Assembly (NCBI GenBank): GCA_039105265.1
Contig: JAPFFF010000006.1
Coordinates: 5,456,001-5,520,000, forward strand
DNA length: 64,000 nt
Direction of reading: 5' to 3'
DNA from: Tritrichomonas musculus
Taxonomy: Eukaryota > Parabasalia > Tritrichomonadida > Tritrichomonadidae
This document shows positions 31,040-42,234 of this stretch, piece after piece. The notes beneath the pieces are model-generated. The model ran no database searches. It was not told where the DNA came from and saw nothing but the letters and a program-made list of their open reading frames with translations. Position 1 is the first letter of the stretch. Every line of letters begins with the position of its first letter. The position numbers and the translations under genes are program-made.

Positions 31040-32814
31040 CTTTTAAAGAAGCAAAAAAAAAGTGTTTCAGTATTGTATTCAATTTTTGAGAATTAAAATC
31101 AGTGGTTTTCAAATTCAAAAGTACCAAGTAAAATGAAAATTGCTCTATTAGACAGAAGCTGAGATGGTATAAAACAACAAAAATAAAATAATTGCAATCC
31201 ATTATGCGTTTTATTTATAAAGATTAGGAATGCTTATTGATTAGCATGCGTTTTTAAGTAAATACCTAATATCTCAATAAGTTGAGTTTGAATTCGAATT
31301 TTATAATGATAAACATATATATCAACATTTTATATATATAAAATATCAGCCATATTAGGAAATTATCATCCAATTTTGAGAAAAAGTTCATTTAATTACC
31401 TCATTATATTCATTTTTAAGATTTCTATTTTACAACCAATATATAAAAATCATAAACCAGTGTTTGCAAATACTGCAATAAGTAATTACAAAAATTGGTA
31501 AGCATTAATAAAAATATTTGCAAATATTCATATTATATAAATATAACTTTTTGATTTGTTTATAATTATAGCATTCAATTTTCAATTAAAAATTGCAGTA
31601 ATTGAATACGAATTTTACAGTATAGTATCGTTAAAAAGTGTTTTTTAAAATTTTCATTCAAATATTGAAGGAAAATCGAAATTGTAGACGAGAAGTTATA
31701 AACCATTGAAAAATTGATTTTATTTCTCATGAAATTCAATGTTTGTTTGTTTTATTTTTTAAGAGATAAAGAAGCCTATTATTCTACCTCTTTCGATTAT
31801 AAGAGGCTTAGGAGAGCTTTTACTGAATGCAATTCGTATCAAAAGCCAATCTATCTCATTGAAATGTTGCGATTTCATTATTTTTTTGAAGATTATAATT
31901 TATATCCAATTTTCTAGGTTCTTCAAGAAATATATCACACGCAAACCTCAAATGTTTCTATATTTAGCGCAATTAAATGGATACAAATCAACAATAACAC
32001 AAAGAAAGTGTTTAAATAAGAAAATTTAGAAAATTCCTAAATGCGCACAACTTTTATCGTTCTAGTTACATCATCAAATTATATCTGTCCATTTAGATAT
32101 CAAAATTGTTACAAAGAATCTGTGCAAGTTGTATAATTATTTTTCATAGTTTATTATTTTATCAATTTATTTTATATTGTATACAAACTATATCATGTGA
32201 TATTATATATAGTTTATAAAAATATAATAAGATAATAACATTTTATTTTTTTAAAAAATTGAATTAAAACTATATAAAATAATCTCTTTCATTTTTATTT
32301 TATCTTAACAAAAATGACATAAATCACTTTTTTTACTATTATATTTAAGCTTGTAAAATATACCCAAATGTAAAAAAAAGACCTGGTCTTGGTGATTCTT
32401 TCTGGTCTTTTGGCGATTTTAATAAATCTTTTAAAAAGTTATTTCTTATGAATTATTAAATAAAATGATTAAATGATATTTGATTAAATAATAATTCAAT
32501 TTACGAATCAACATTCAATAAATTCAATGAATTTATTTAATTACTCGGCTATATATATTCATAAAAATATAAATACTATTAATATTTCAATGAATTATTT
32601 CAATGCATTATTTATTATTCGGCTATAAATATTCATAAAAATATAAATACTATTAATATTTTAAATACATTTTATATCGGTATATATTTAAAATATAAAT
32701 GAAAAAAAATTTATTTTCAATTGAAAAAATGCTTTTATTGATTTTATTATATATTTATATCTTATTTTTTTTTTTTATTTTATATATGATATTTTGAAAG
32801 CTTTACAAATCACC

Positions 32815-32911
32815 ATCGCCAAAAAAACCGTTTTGGTGATCTCCAAAATATATGTAAACTATTCAAAATTGAATGCTGTCGCCAAAAGCCCAAGACCTGG
32901 GCTTTTGGTGA
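32815..32911. other. two adjacent hairpins sharing a CGCCAAAA/TTTTGGTG stem
   Basis: The first hairpin pairs ATCGCCAAAA (32815-32824) with TTTTGGTGAT (32831-32840) around six bases. The second pairs TCGCCAAAAGCCCA (32879-32892) with TGGGCTTTTGGTGA (32898-32911) around five bases. Each has the same single G-T wobble. Related words (GACCTGGTCTTGGTGATT and TCTTTTGGCGATTTT) occur at about 32380-32425. They may be ends of a small element family or a structured transcript. Confidence 0.5.
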
Positions 32912-34858
32912 AATCGGTTATTTGGCTTTTCATTGTCAATATAAATGAGCTTTTTATTATTATTTTATATGATATATTATACAAATCATACAATTATTTT
33001 GTAATATTCAAAAAATAACATTTTTTTACTGAGAAAATCTTATCGATTTTTAATATGACTTTTGATAAAACTCATTTAATTCCTCTTTCAAATAATTCAA
33101 TGGTTTATGTCTTTTGATAAAACTAAATTTTATTAATAAAATTTATTTGACAATAATATGGTTATATTTGGTGATTTTTAAAACCCAAAAAACGTTTATT
33201 TCACCAAATTTACAAGCTTAATTATATTTTTATATAATGACATACTAAAATGTTATGCTTAATTATTTAGTATATATTTTATAAATATTTTTTTCAAATC
33301 AAAATAAAAGAGCTTACCCAGCCTGTTTAATTGATTAAATATTGGACTTTTATATGATATATTTTAAATTTGAAGCCAAAATATATGATATATTAGATTG
33401 AGGAAAAAGGCTAAAATAGTAAAGTAAAGTAAAGGTGGGAAATATTACTTATTACTGATGTACTAATTAATAAAACTTGCATATTTTAATAAATATTAAA
33501 ATTATAATAAAATTATTTATTAATAGGCTTCATTTTGATAAATTAATATAAATGCAGATTTAATGGTAAAGAAATACAAATGTTTTATAAGAAAAATCCT
33601 ACTTTATTACATTGTTTGATGGAATTTCATGAAAATTAATAATTGAATATGAAAGATTTATTTTATATGAAATTGTTCTCAAAATGGACTCTTGGACGAT
33701 GATATTTAATTTAAAATTTCTTATTGATGATTGAGAATGTATAATTAAATCATTTTTATCTTTATATAAATGAAATATTTATATTTTATATTTTATATAT
33801 AAACATAAATAAATATTATAATAATATAATTGTCATTGTAATAAGTTTATATTGAATAAATTATCCATAAATAAAATAAATAAAATTCTTAAAAAAAAAA
33901 GAAATTATCTCAAATAAATATTTTAATTGAGAGTAATTGAATAGAAATAAATAATTTATTCAAAATCTTTCAAAAAAAAATTAATGATTATTTTTTCTTT
34001 CTTTAGGAAATAAATAAAAATACATACGCTGAATTTCTTTTCTGGCAGGGTCAATTGGGTTATAATACCATCACTAATCTTTTATATAAACGATTTCTTA
34101 ATTTCACATACCTATTTATGAAAATTAGATACAGATAACATATAATTTCCATTATTTGAACAATAAATGTATTTTTAATAATGCAAATTCATTTAAATAT
34201 GATTAAAAAATATTAATATTAACAAATATCGAAAAAATGACTATTAATTAATTATATAAAACCATTTTAATATATTTTTTAACGTACAAAAAAAACCGTC
34301 TTCGTTCTCCTTTTACTATAATTGAATAATGATAATGGGTAAATTAAATAACGTATTTTGGCAAAAACATTATTTCAAAATATCTTTTTCAAAAATTAAC
34401 ATTTTCAGAAATTGGTTTGAAATTTTATTTTTATTGGTCAAAAACAATTAAATCAACTATATATATTTATAAATTTTTTATCATTATGATATCAAGAAAA
34501 TGGATCAGTATACAATATTTAAGACCAATTTGTTATATTAGATATGAAATATAATTAAGTCCTTTAATTATCAATTAAATGAAATAGTTTTTTTACTTTA
34601 TGAAATAGTTTTTTTTTAGAAGAATGTAGGAAACTCTCAGATTTTTATGAAATTAATATATAATAAACAGCAATATATTACAAGATTATTTTAGTATATT
34701 TCATTTTTTAATTTTGCCTAGAAGCTGAATTATAACCAAAATAATTTTCAAAAATTGAAAGGAATTTGGACAATTTTCCATTCAATTTGTACCTTAACTT
34801 AAAACTACTTTTTAAAAAATTGTGGCGTTGGAATTTTTTAAAAAAAGTCGTTTTAATA

Positions 34859-35040
34859 TAACAAGGGACGCCACTTTCAGAACGCAGTTCAAAAAGTGTC
34901 TAGTGCAGAATTTTTTTCTTTTTATTCTAAAATTAACAAGGTTTAATAGTATCAATGTTTGTCTGTTATTACCAACAACGTTTGCTTCTTATTATCCAGC
35001 CGTGAGATTTATCTGGTGACAGGATTATCCGGTTTTGTTT
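34859..35040. repeat. dispersed repeat, copy with unexpanded minisatellite unit
   Basis: This sequence starts ACAAGGGACGCCACTTTCAG, runs through TTCAAAAAGTGTCTAGT and an ATTCTAAAATTA word. It holds only about one to two copies of the ATGTTTGTCTGTTRTTA unit and ends with GAGATTTATCTGG and GGATTATCCGGTTTTG. The same blocks in the same order recur at 42235-43400, where the unit is present in some 37 copies. Confidence 0.75.
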
Positions 35041-35451
35041 ATATGTGTTTTATAATAAAAAAATTTTTTTTTAGAAAATTGGTATTAATGTAATAAATAA
35101 AGTCAAAACAAAATCTTTTATTAGAAAAATCAATTCTACCTAACATTTTTATTAATAAAAAAATGAAACCAGCGGATTCAATAAGTATTTGGGAGGATAA
35201 TTATTTCCTAATATTGTATTCATTCTAACTCTTCAAAATTAAACAAACAAAAGCATTTAAGTAAAAATATATATTTTTATTTGGAGGATCATTTTGTAGA
35301 TGTTTATTTGATTGAGGTTTTAAGTGGAAAATGATTAATTGATAGAGAGAAAAATTGAGAGGTAGATTATTTGGTCTAGGATAATTAGGCTATAGATTAT
35401 TTAGGCGGAGGATTATCTGGTTGTTTGTTAATACTTAAATAGCCACTACCT

Positions 35452-35505
35452 CTCTTCACTCGTAGTGGCTCAAAAAATCCGGCTTCGCTGCGCTCAGCTC
35501 GGATT
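35452..35505. other. GC-rich double hairpin
   Basis: GCCACTAC (35452-35459) pairs with GTAGTGGC (35462-35469) if the strand is folded tightly. AATCCG (35476-35481) pairs with CGGATT (35500-35505). The CG-rich block stands out sharply from the surrounding AT-rich DNA. It is next to the dispersed repeat and may belong to it. No terminator or RNA function can be assigned. Confidence 0.4.
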
Positions 35506-36608
35506 GCTTGTATTTTGACGCCCTCAACATTCGATCTTGTATATCTGAATATGTGATTATTATCTTAATATTTCATTGAGACATTGAAGTTCTCTACATG
35601 TTTGTATTACAATAAAAAAATAATTTGAAGCTAAGAAAATTGATAAAATGAGCCAGTAGTAAAATGAAAATCGTAATTTTGGTAATTTGTTCAACCTTCA
35701 AATTTATCATGTGGAGAACGTTTATTTATTTTTATTTTTTCAAGATAGCGTGCTAGTTCGTGCTGCTTTTATCGTTGCGTGGCTAGACTGAAATATGAAT
35801 TAAGTAACATAACAACGAAAATCGTAATTTTGGTAATTTATTCAAGGATTGCTTCATCGAAATCGCATTTACTCCTCATAATCATTTTAAAACTAATAAC
35901 TATATACATGTATACTACTATCTATTTTTTTCTACAAAAACCCTTAATTTCATCAGCAGATATAATCACCAAAAAATCAAAAATTTTTAACGATTCCCAA
36001 AATATAATATAGTTTCATCATTCCGAATATGCCATTACAATAACTAACAGAAATCTCAAAATGAGTCTATTTTTTTTTTTTACATATAATTTCATTTTTT
36101 CCAACAAGTACTTGATATTTTCAGCTTATATTTTTTAAATAAGAATTAAATTGGATATTAAACATTTTCCATACATAAAAAATATGGCTTTATTTTTCGA
36201 AATTCCATTTTAATATATTTTTATTTTATTTTTTATATATTGCCAATGTAAACGATTTTTTACTAAAAGAAATAAGTTCTTAATACATTATATATCAAAA
36301 AACCAAGTATATTAAGAAATGTTCATATTATATAACTTTCGATATTAATTAAATCATTGCAAAAATGAATTAGAACCTTTTATTTTTAGAATTGATTTAG
36401 ACTGATGCGTTTAAAAAAAAAAAACATAAAATATTTAATGCAATAAAAAAAAATAAGAGTTAAAAATATATCGTTTAATATGGAATCAGTCTTTCACAAA
36501 ATCCAAAACAAATAGTTTAATGTTAATTAAAATATATTTTAATTAATTTAATTCCTCGAATTTTAAGACAAATTTCTGAATAGTGAAAAAATGATAAGTA
36601 AAAAACAA

Positions 36609-36676
36609 AATTTCTGCCCTTTTTAAATTAAATAAAAAATATGCACATAAGTTAATTTGAAAAAAGGGCAGAAATT
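36609..36676. repeat. perfect 16-bp inverted repeat
   Basis: AATTTCTGCCCTTTTT (36609-36624) is the exact reverse complement of AAAAAGGGCAGAAATT (36661-36676), with 36 bp between. A further GGGCAG word follows at 36687-36692. It may be a hairpin or the ends of a tiny relic; no gene is nearby on the left. Confidence 0.6.
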
Positions 36677-37221
36677 GAGAAATGGGCAGAAAAAGAACTC
36701 AAATTTGAAAATCAGCAGTACTTCAAAAAATCCTTATCTAAACTGTTTAAACCTTGTAAATTTATCTTAATATTTTTTTTTTCAATGAATATTATTTCTG
36801 TTAAATAAAGTGATTACTGAAATCAATTTTCTTGAATTTGATTGAGAAAAACTAAACCATGCTTTCTATTTTTGCAATAATTGTAAAGTTTGTTTTTGTA
36901 ATCTTTGAATAAAAATATCATAAGATACATCTTGTTTGTAAATCTTTGAAAATATTTAAAATGTTCCTAAAATTGCCATCATTTCTTCATGTGCTTTAGA
37001 AAAATTAATTTAAATTAATGTAAATTTCTTTTTATACGTATAATTGGTTCGTATATAATAGATCTTATAGTGCTTGTTCTATATTAAATGTGGGACCACG
37101 GACAAATAAGTATTCAATCATTGCCACTTTTTTATCACTAATATTGTATAACTTTTTAAATATCAAACAAAAAGTTTTGTGCCAAATTACGAGGGAAAAG
37201 GGTATTTCTTTCTATATGTAA

Positions 37222-37557
37222 ATGTCATTTGTACCACTCAAAGGCTTTACTAACGACTATGAGATACTGAATAGGTACCCCTTTGCTATAAGACGTAAGA
37301 GTAATCATTTTATATGCAAAGATGCAAAACATATAAAGGGGTATATACGAGTATGTCTAAATGGCGACTACTACTTGAAACATGTACTTATAGCAAGACA
37401 GTTCATACCTAATGATGACCCACAACATAAAATAGAGGTAGACCATATCAATAGGAATAGGGCTGACTACCATCTAAGCAACTTAAGATGGATAACCCCA
37501 ACTGATAGTAACTATAACAGGGATATGCACAAAATTATAAATGCGAGGGCAGATTAG
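37222..37557 (+). CDS. HNH endonuclease-like protein of the Maverick remnant
   Basis: This 111-residue frame has an N-terminal VPLKGF segment typical of NUMOD4-type leaders. An HNH core follows, VDHINRNRADYHLSNLRW at about residues 74-91. The DHINRN and NLRW words match the HNH_3 type found in homing and mobile-element nucleases. A longer relative in the inner element (48650-49420) shares the same order of motifs plus a coiled-coil leader. Its 3' end overlaps the next minus-strand frame by 23 bp. Confidence 0.7.
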   Translation: MSFVPLKGFTNDYEILNRYPFAIRRKSNHFICKDAKHIKGYIRVCLNGDYYLKHVLIARQFIPNDDPQHKIEVDHINRNRADYHLSNLRWITPTDSNYNRDMHKIINARAD

Positions 37558-37798
37558 ATATTTGGTACTCTAAGAACTCAAAGGCAAAATGTTCTATTTG
37601 GTCGATAAATTCCAAATCACCATCTTTCATCATTTCACCAAGAAATTCAGGTTCGAAATACTCAGCAGCTAACTCTTTTATCTTATTAATTAAAATATTA
37701 CATACACCCTCATTAGTCTCACATCTATATTCATAGAGGTTAGATACTATTTTATAGAGGATATATATACGCTCTTTTATGGTCATGTAATAAGCCAT
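37535..37798 (-). CDS. small hypothetical acidic protein
   Basis: This is an 87-residue frame with ATG at 37798, helical and Glu-rich, ending in FLEYQISNLPSHL. It converges on the HNH-like gene with a 23-bp overlap. I recognise no family. Its position between pieces of a Maverick-like remnant suggests it belongs to that element, but this is inference. Confidence 0.4.
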   Translation of the reverse strand: MAYYMTIKERIYILYKIVSNLYEYRCETNEGVCNILINKIKELAAEYFEPEFLGEMMKDGDLEFIDQIEHFAFEFLEYQISNLPSHL

Positions 37799-37864
37799 TT
37801 ATACAGAAATAAAAAAATGAAATGAACAATAGAAAAATATTTAGTCATTTCACTTTTTTCTTTG

Positions 37865-38125
37865 ATGAATCTCGATAAGAAGATACGATTGACCACTGAA
37901 ATGCTCAAAACTAAAATCATGGATGAAAAGCAAAAGCTTGAAGCAAAGATAGACCATACTGAGACTTACTTGTTGCTCCAAATTGATCAACTCAACCAAC
38001 GACTTGATGAGGTTCTTAATAGGGTCAACCTGCTATCCTTAAAACTCGATTCTGTCATTGATGACCTTGCAAAGATGAAGGTCAACGTTGATGATATCAA
38101 CAGCAGCCTTGATAACCTTCCTTAA
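37865..38125 (+). CDS. small coiled-coil protein
   Basis: This protein of about 86 residues starts with ATG at 37865 and is essentially one coiled coil. Hydrophobic heptads run through IDQLNQRLDEVLNRVNLLSL and on to DDLAKMKVNVDDINSSL. It is richer in GC than the neighbouring spacers. Role unknown; likely part of the Maverick-like remnant. Confidence 0.5.
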   Translation: MNLDKKIRLTTEMLKTKIMDEKQKLEAKIDHTETYLLLQIDQLNQRLDEVLNRVNLLSLKLDSVIDDLAKMKVNVDDINSSLDNLP

Positions 38126-38166
38126 TAAACAACATCTTCTTCTTCTTTCTTTTATTTGATTTTTAA

Positions 38167-39127
38167 ATGACAAGTGATGTAGGTACACAAACTAAACCTA
38201 ACTATAAAATACAACTACTACAAGGTACTATTAAATTTCGACCTAAACTAGTTGATAGAGATGTTGCAAGATTAACAAGAGGTTTGGGTCAAACTATATG
38301 GAAGTTCTCTAATAATCAAATAAATCTACAAAAATTATATGAGACATATTTAAATACTAGTATAGCTTTTAAAGACGTACTTGAATTTGCTAATAGACTC
38401 AAGAGAGAGACCAAGAGCAAAATTTACAGGTTGTGTGTTTGCGATTAAGAAAAATCAAGATGATAAAGATGAACATGGGCATTACATAACAGTATTAAAG
38501 CCATATCAATATACTCTCCAAGAATCAGATCAAGGTTTATTAACAGAGATAAAATTACATTATGATATTATCAACATAAGGATATCTCGAATGAAAATTG
38601 AGGAGGAAAAACAAGCAGCTAAAGAACTGAGAGAGCAGATGAAAGAAAGAACATTGAAAAATGATAAGAAAGAATATAAAACTAGAGGTATTCAAACAGA
38701 TGATATACCTGAATTGGCTCCATTACCCAGACCTCCAACTTTAAATCGAAATGATTATAATCTTAACCTTAGGAAAAACGGTAGGAACCGACTCACAAAT
38801 GTTGAGCCACCAACAAGGGATCTAAATCAAAACAGAATTCAACGTTTACTTCAAAGTAGTACAAATTTAGATGATGATAGACCTAAGAAAAAATCAAAAC
38901 AACCTAAGACAAAATCAAAACGACCTCATTCACCTTCACCTCCACCTCCTCCTCCTCCTCATTCACCTTCACCTCCACCACCTCCTTCTCCTTCATCACC
39001 ACCTCCACAGTTTCCATCATCACATACCTCTCGAGGTACTAGTCCTCCTCCAAGACAACCCAGTATGACACCACAGAAGGCAGGAGAGTATACAGTAGAC
39101 CAAGGACATAATAGGATTCATGATTAG
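38167..39127 (+). pseudogene. proline-rich protein of the Maverick remnant (broken)
   Basis: The first part has a compact helical region with RDVARLTRGLGQTIWKFS. The later part is basic and then dominated by Pro/Ser runs (about 38920-39060). No enzyme motif is visible. It sits directly upstream of the Ulp1-like protease, as structural or accessory genes often do in these elements. It looks broken; treated as a fossil. Confidence 0.45.
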
Positions 39128-39178
39128 AGGAGTTTAGTCAATGATGAAAATATAGACGAAGATGTTATTGATGACTAC

Positions 39179-39733
39179 TTGAAACTTCTATATGAAAAAG
39201 GAAAGAGATTGAATAAACAACCTGGTCAAAATGAGGCAGAGTTTGATAAAAAGAAAATATTGGTTGTACCTACTGCATTTTATACCCTCCTTTCTATAGC
39301 ATATGAGACTAATGATAATGAAAAATTACTAGAACTGATGAGAAGTCCTATCTCAGGTAAACAGTCATTTTCAAAGTTCGATAAAGTATTTGTCCCCATT
39401 TGCTCAGATGGAGAAAATTGGGTTTTATGTATTGTTCGATATCCAAAGAAAATAATCGAATGCTATGACTCTGAGAATAAGTCAATGGCACCAGAGGTAA
39501 AGACACTTAATAAGTGGATCGATATTTTCGCAACAGGTAAGTTAAAAGCAAAATATTATGATGTACCTAGTCAAAAGAATAACAAGGATTGTGGAGTGTT
39601 TCTAATGGAATCTTGTCGTACCTTTTTGCATGAAGGAGATGGTAAGTTTAAACAACGCAATATACCAGATATAAGAAAGAGAATACTTCGAGAACTTCAA
39701 AACAATTTGAAATTTCAAATGAGAACTTGCTAA
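39179..39733 (+). pseudogene. Ulp1-like (C48) cysteine protease of the Maverick remnant
   Basis: The 184-codon frame contains the Ulp1/adenoviral-protease pattern: FVPICSDGENWVLCIV as the central strand pair, YDSENKSM after it, and SQKNNKDCGVFLMESCR around the catalytic cysteine. Polintons typically carry such a protease, thought to mature virion proteins. The reading begins without a clear ATG of its own, so the true extent is uncertain. Fossil. Confidence 0.7.
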
Positions 39734-40309
39734 ATAAGATAACAATAATGCATATTGCCTTTATAGTAGTAAATTCGAATTATTGAATCCAAAAAACGAA
39801 TATTATTGTTAGAAATTCGGTATATTTGTATCTTTCATGCTGCGATATTATCGTCTCTTCAAAAAAGTTATAAACTGGCTAGATCGATGCATATATATTT
39901 ATATTCAAATTGATCAATGGTTCTATTTATCGATTTGAGCATTAGAAAAAGCTTTTTTAAAAAATTAACTAAATTTGTTTAAATTCAATACCCTATCAAT
40001 TTTTTGTATGTGTCCTCACAATCAATATCCTAGGTCATCCTTAAATTTATAATGATATTTGATCGTAAATTTTTATTCAAAATATTATAATTTTTCTGGG
40101 AACTTAATTAAATTTGCATAAATAGATTACAAATATCTTATTAAAAAAGAGTAATTTATTAAAGCAAAATTACTTAATAAGCATATTATTTTTTATATTA
40201 AACAGAATATATTTTAGCTTAGTACCAAATATGCGGCAAATTTGTGGGTTATCTTTATATATATATAGATAATACACATATAATAATCTACTATTTATTA
40301 AATTTTTAT
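39734..40309. other. non-coding gap within the Maverick remnant
   Basis: About 575 bp of AT-rich sequence lies between the Ulp1-like frame and the fibre-like fragment. No frame, repeat or motif is visible; it may be decayed element DNA. Confidence 0.5.
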
Positions 40310-41801
40310 ATACTGTATCTTTGCTGGTAGTGCTGCACCCCCAGCACTAGCTTTTGGTATAGCAGGCACAGTAGGGAGTGCAGCATCTATCGGCATGCAA
40401 CTTTTTCCACATGGTATCAGAATTTTAAAAGCAGCTTTTTCTAGCTTTTTCAGAGGTATGTTTAGTAAGTCCAGAGTTTTGGGTGCTCCTGATTGGACCA
40501 GATTACGAATTATGTTCGGAAATATTGCTGTTAGAAGCATAACCACCGATATTTCACCTGTTATTAATTGGTGTAATTCAGAATATAAACAATTAGACGA
40601 TATAACTTTTGATAACGAAGATGAAAATCCAGAAGAATATTCGTTATCAGTTGAAGCCGCTTATGAATTATGTAATCAATTCAGAGAAACATTGAAACCT
40701 ATTTTCAAATTATTGGCCTTAAAGGTGGATGAAATAGCCAATGAATTTGAAAATAATGATTTTATTTCAAAAAGTGATTTGAAAAGAGACGATACAATTG
40801 ACATTAATGGCAAATTAATTGATGGCAAAATACATTTAGAAGCTGAGGATACAATAAGTGAAGGAATTATCAAAGTCAGGATTATGATCATGAAAGTAAG
40901 CGAATATAATGATATAGACTATGAAGAGAATTATCCAATAATTCATATATCAAATGGAGAGATATCGAACTATGAGGGCACAGAGAACTTTCCAACTGCA
41001 TCTCTCCAAGACAAAACTATAATTATTGATAACCCAAAGAGACATAGAATTAGTGCAATCAGCATCAAAGAGAACACAGCGATAAGAAGTATGAAATATT
41101 CTGTAAATGATATAGCATATATGAGTGACATTGATGCGCTTAATAAAAAGATTGATCAAATAGAAGAAAACTCACATACAAACGATGAAAACATAGCAAA
41201 AATAATGAATACTTATCCTACTGTTGATGAAACAAATGAGGCTTTAGATGTGCTCAAAGGCAGAATTGAAACATTAGAGGCTGAAAATACCACATTAAAG
41301 GCTACGATAGCCGTTTTTGAAGCTAGGATAGCTGCTCTCGAAGGCAAATCAGATCCAGATTTATCCATATATGCATTAAAAGATGACATACCAGATATGA
41401 ATAATTTGATAAAACTGGCAAAAGTTAATTATACCTTTGATAACAAATCTGAAGGAATAATTCGATATAATTTAGAAAAAGCACTTGACAATTATGAAGC
41501 AACAATTTATCTTTCTTATCCTGAAACTAAAAATAATATTGTGACTCAGAAGGAAATCAAAGTCAATGTTTCATTTAATTCTGCAAATTCGCCTTCATCG
41601 GAATATCAATGTGAACCAACAGAAATTTATTTGAATAATATACGTTTTCCGTTAGACAAAACAACTTTCAATGTTATTTCTATTGCTCAATCAATAGTTT
41701 TCAACAGTTCATTTTTCAAAAATGGAATTTCAAATTCTGAAAATCCAAAATGTGAAATATTTACAAGAACACCATATGCTACCCTATTGGATATAGCATA
41801 A
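40310..41801 (+). pseudogene. C-terminal piece of a fibre-like protein (Maverick remnant)
   Basis: The frame corresponds to roughly the last third of the 1816-residue protein in the inner element. Shared features in the same order are a glycine-rich hydrophobic segment, a DDTIDINGKLIDGKIHLEAE-like domain, coiled-coil words (LEAENTTLKATIAVFEARIA), and a final beta-rich domain with EYQCEPTEIYLNNIRFPL. The upstream two-thirds are absent here. It shows that a second, related element once occupied this locus. Confidence 0.8.
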
Positions 41802-42234
41802 ACTTTAAAATGGTTATGTTTTTTTTTTGTTCAAAGTTCCCTAGTGATATCGGTCGGCGCAGTTAGGTCTGGGCGACCGTTAAGGGCGCACAGCCTAACG
41901 TATACTACTCAACTTCTTTGTTTCTAAGAAAGTACAATAATATGTGAGCACGACAACCAATCATAGCAATCTTTTAAGAACAATATTTTTATCTTTTTAA
42001 ATATTTTATTTCTTTTTTACATTTTTGTAGAGCACATATCCTGCAAACCTCACAGCAACAATAAAGTTATATCAATTTTTACTCATAATTACATCTAATT
42101 TATGAATAAAAGCATTAATAAATAATTGCAAATAATTTGTAATCACAATATGAGCAATTTCTTTAATTTTTTAAAGTTATATTTGCACAAAAAAAAATTA
42201 TTTTAAAAAAGATATTTAAATGGCAAATACTTTT

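Larger units (their letters stand above)
31040..37221. other. gene-poor spacer with hairpins and a dispersed repeat
   Basis: More than 6 kb passes without a supported gene. The 67-codon frame at 31714-31917 and the frames at 32794, 34822 and 35779 have no domain; two of them run through hairpins or repeats. Recognisable contents are two hairpins near 32815-32911, a dispersed repeat copy at 34859-35040, a GC-rich double hairpin at 35452-35505 and a 16-bp inverted repeat at 36609-36676, each listed separately. The rest is AT-rich sequence without visible structure. Confidence 0.6.
37222..41801 (+). mobile_element. Maverick/Polinton-like remnant (fossil, broken)
   Basis: A run of mostly plus-strand frames resembles parts of parabasalid Maverick/Polinton elements. 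They are an HNH-type protein, short coiled-coil and proline-rich proteins, an Ulp1-like cysteine protease and a piece of a long fibre-like protein that is related to the one in the inner element at 46940-59613. No terminal inverted repeats are recognised, so both limits are those of the outermost coding pieces. The piece looks broken in several places and older than the inner element. Family assignment is by gene content and by similarity to the inner element. Confidence 0.6.

Noticed and set aside
31714-31917. 67-codon plus-strand frame
   Set aside because: It has a somewhat protein-like composition but is short, isolated and without any recognisable motif or promoter.
41850-41905. Possible tRNA in the GC-rich island
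   Set aside because: No T-loop-like GTTCRA word or closed cloverleaf could be found on either strand. No tRNA or rRNA gene was recognised anywhere in the window.
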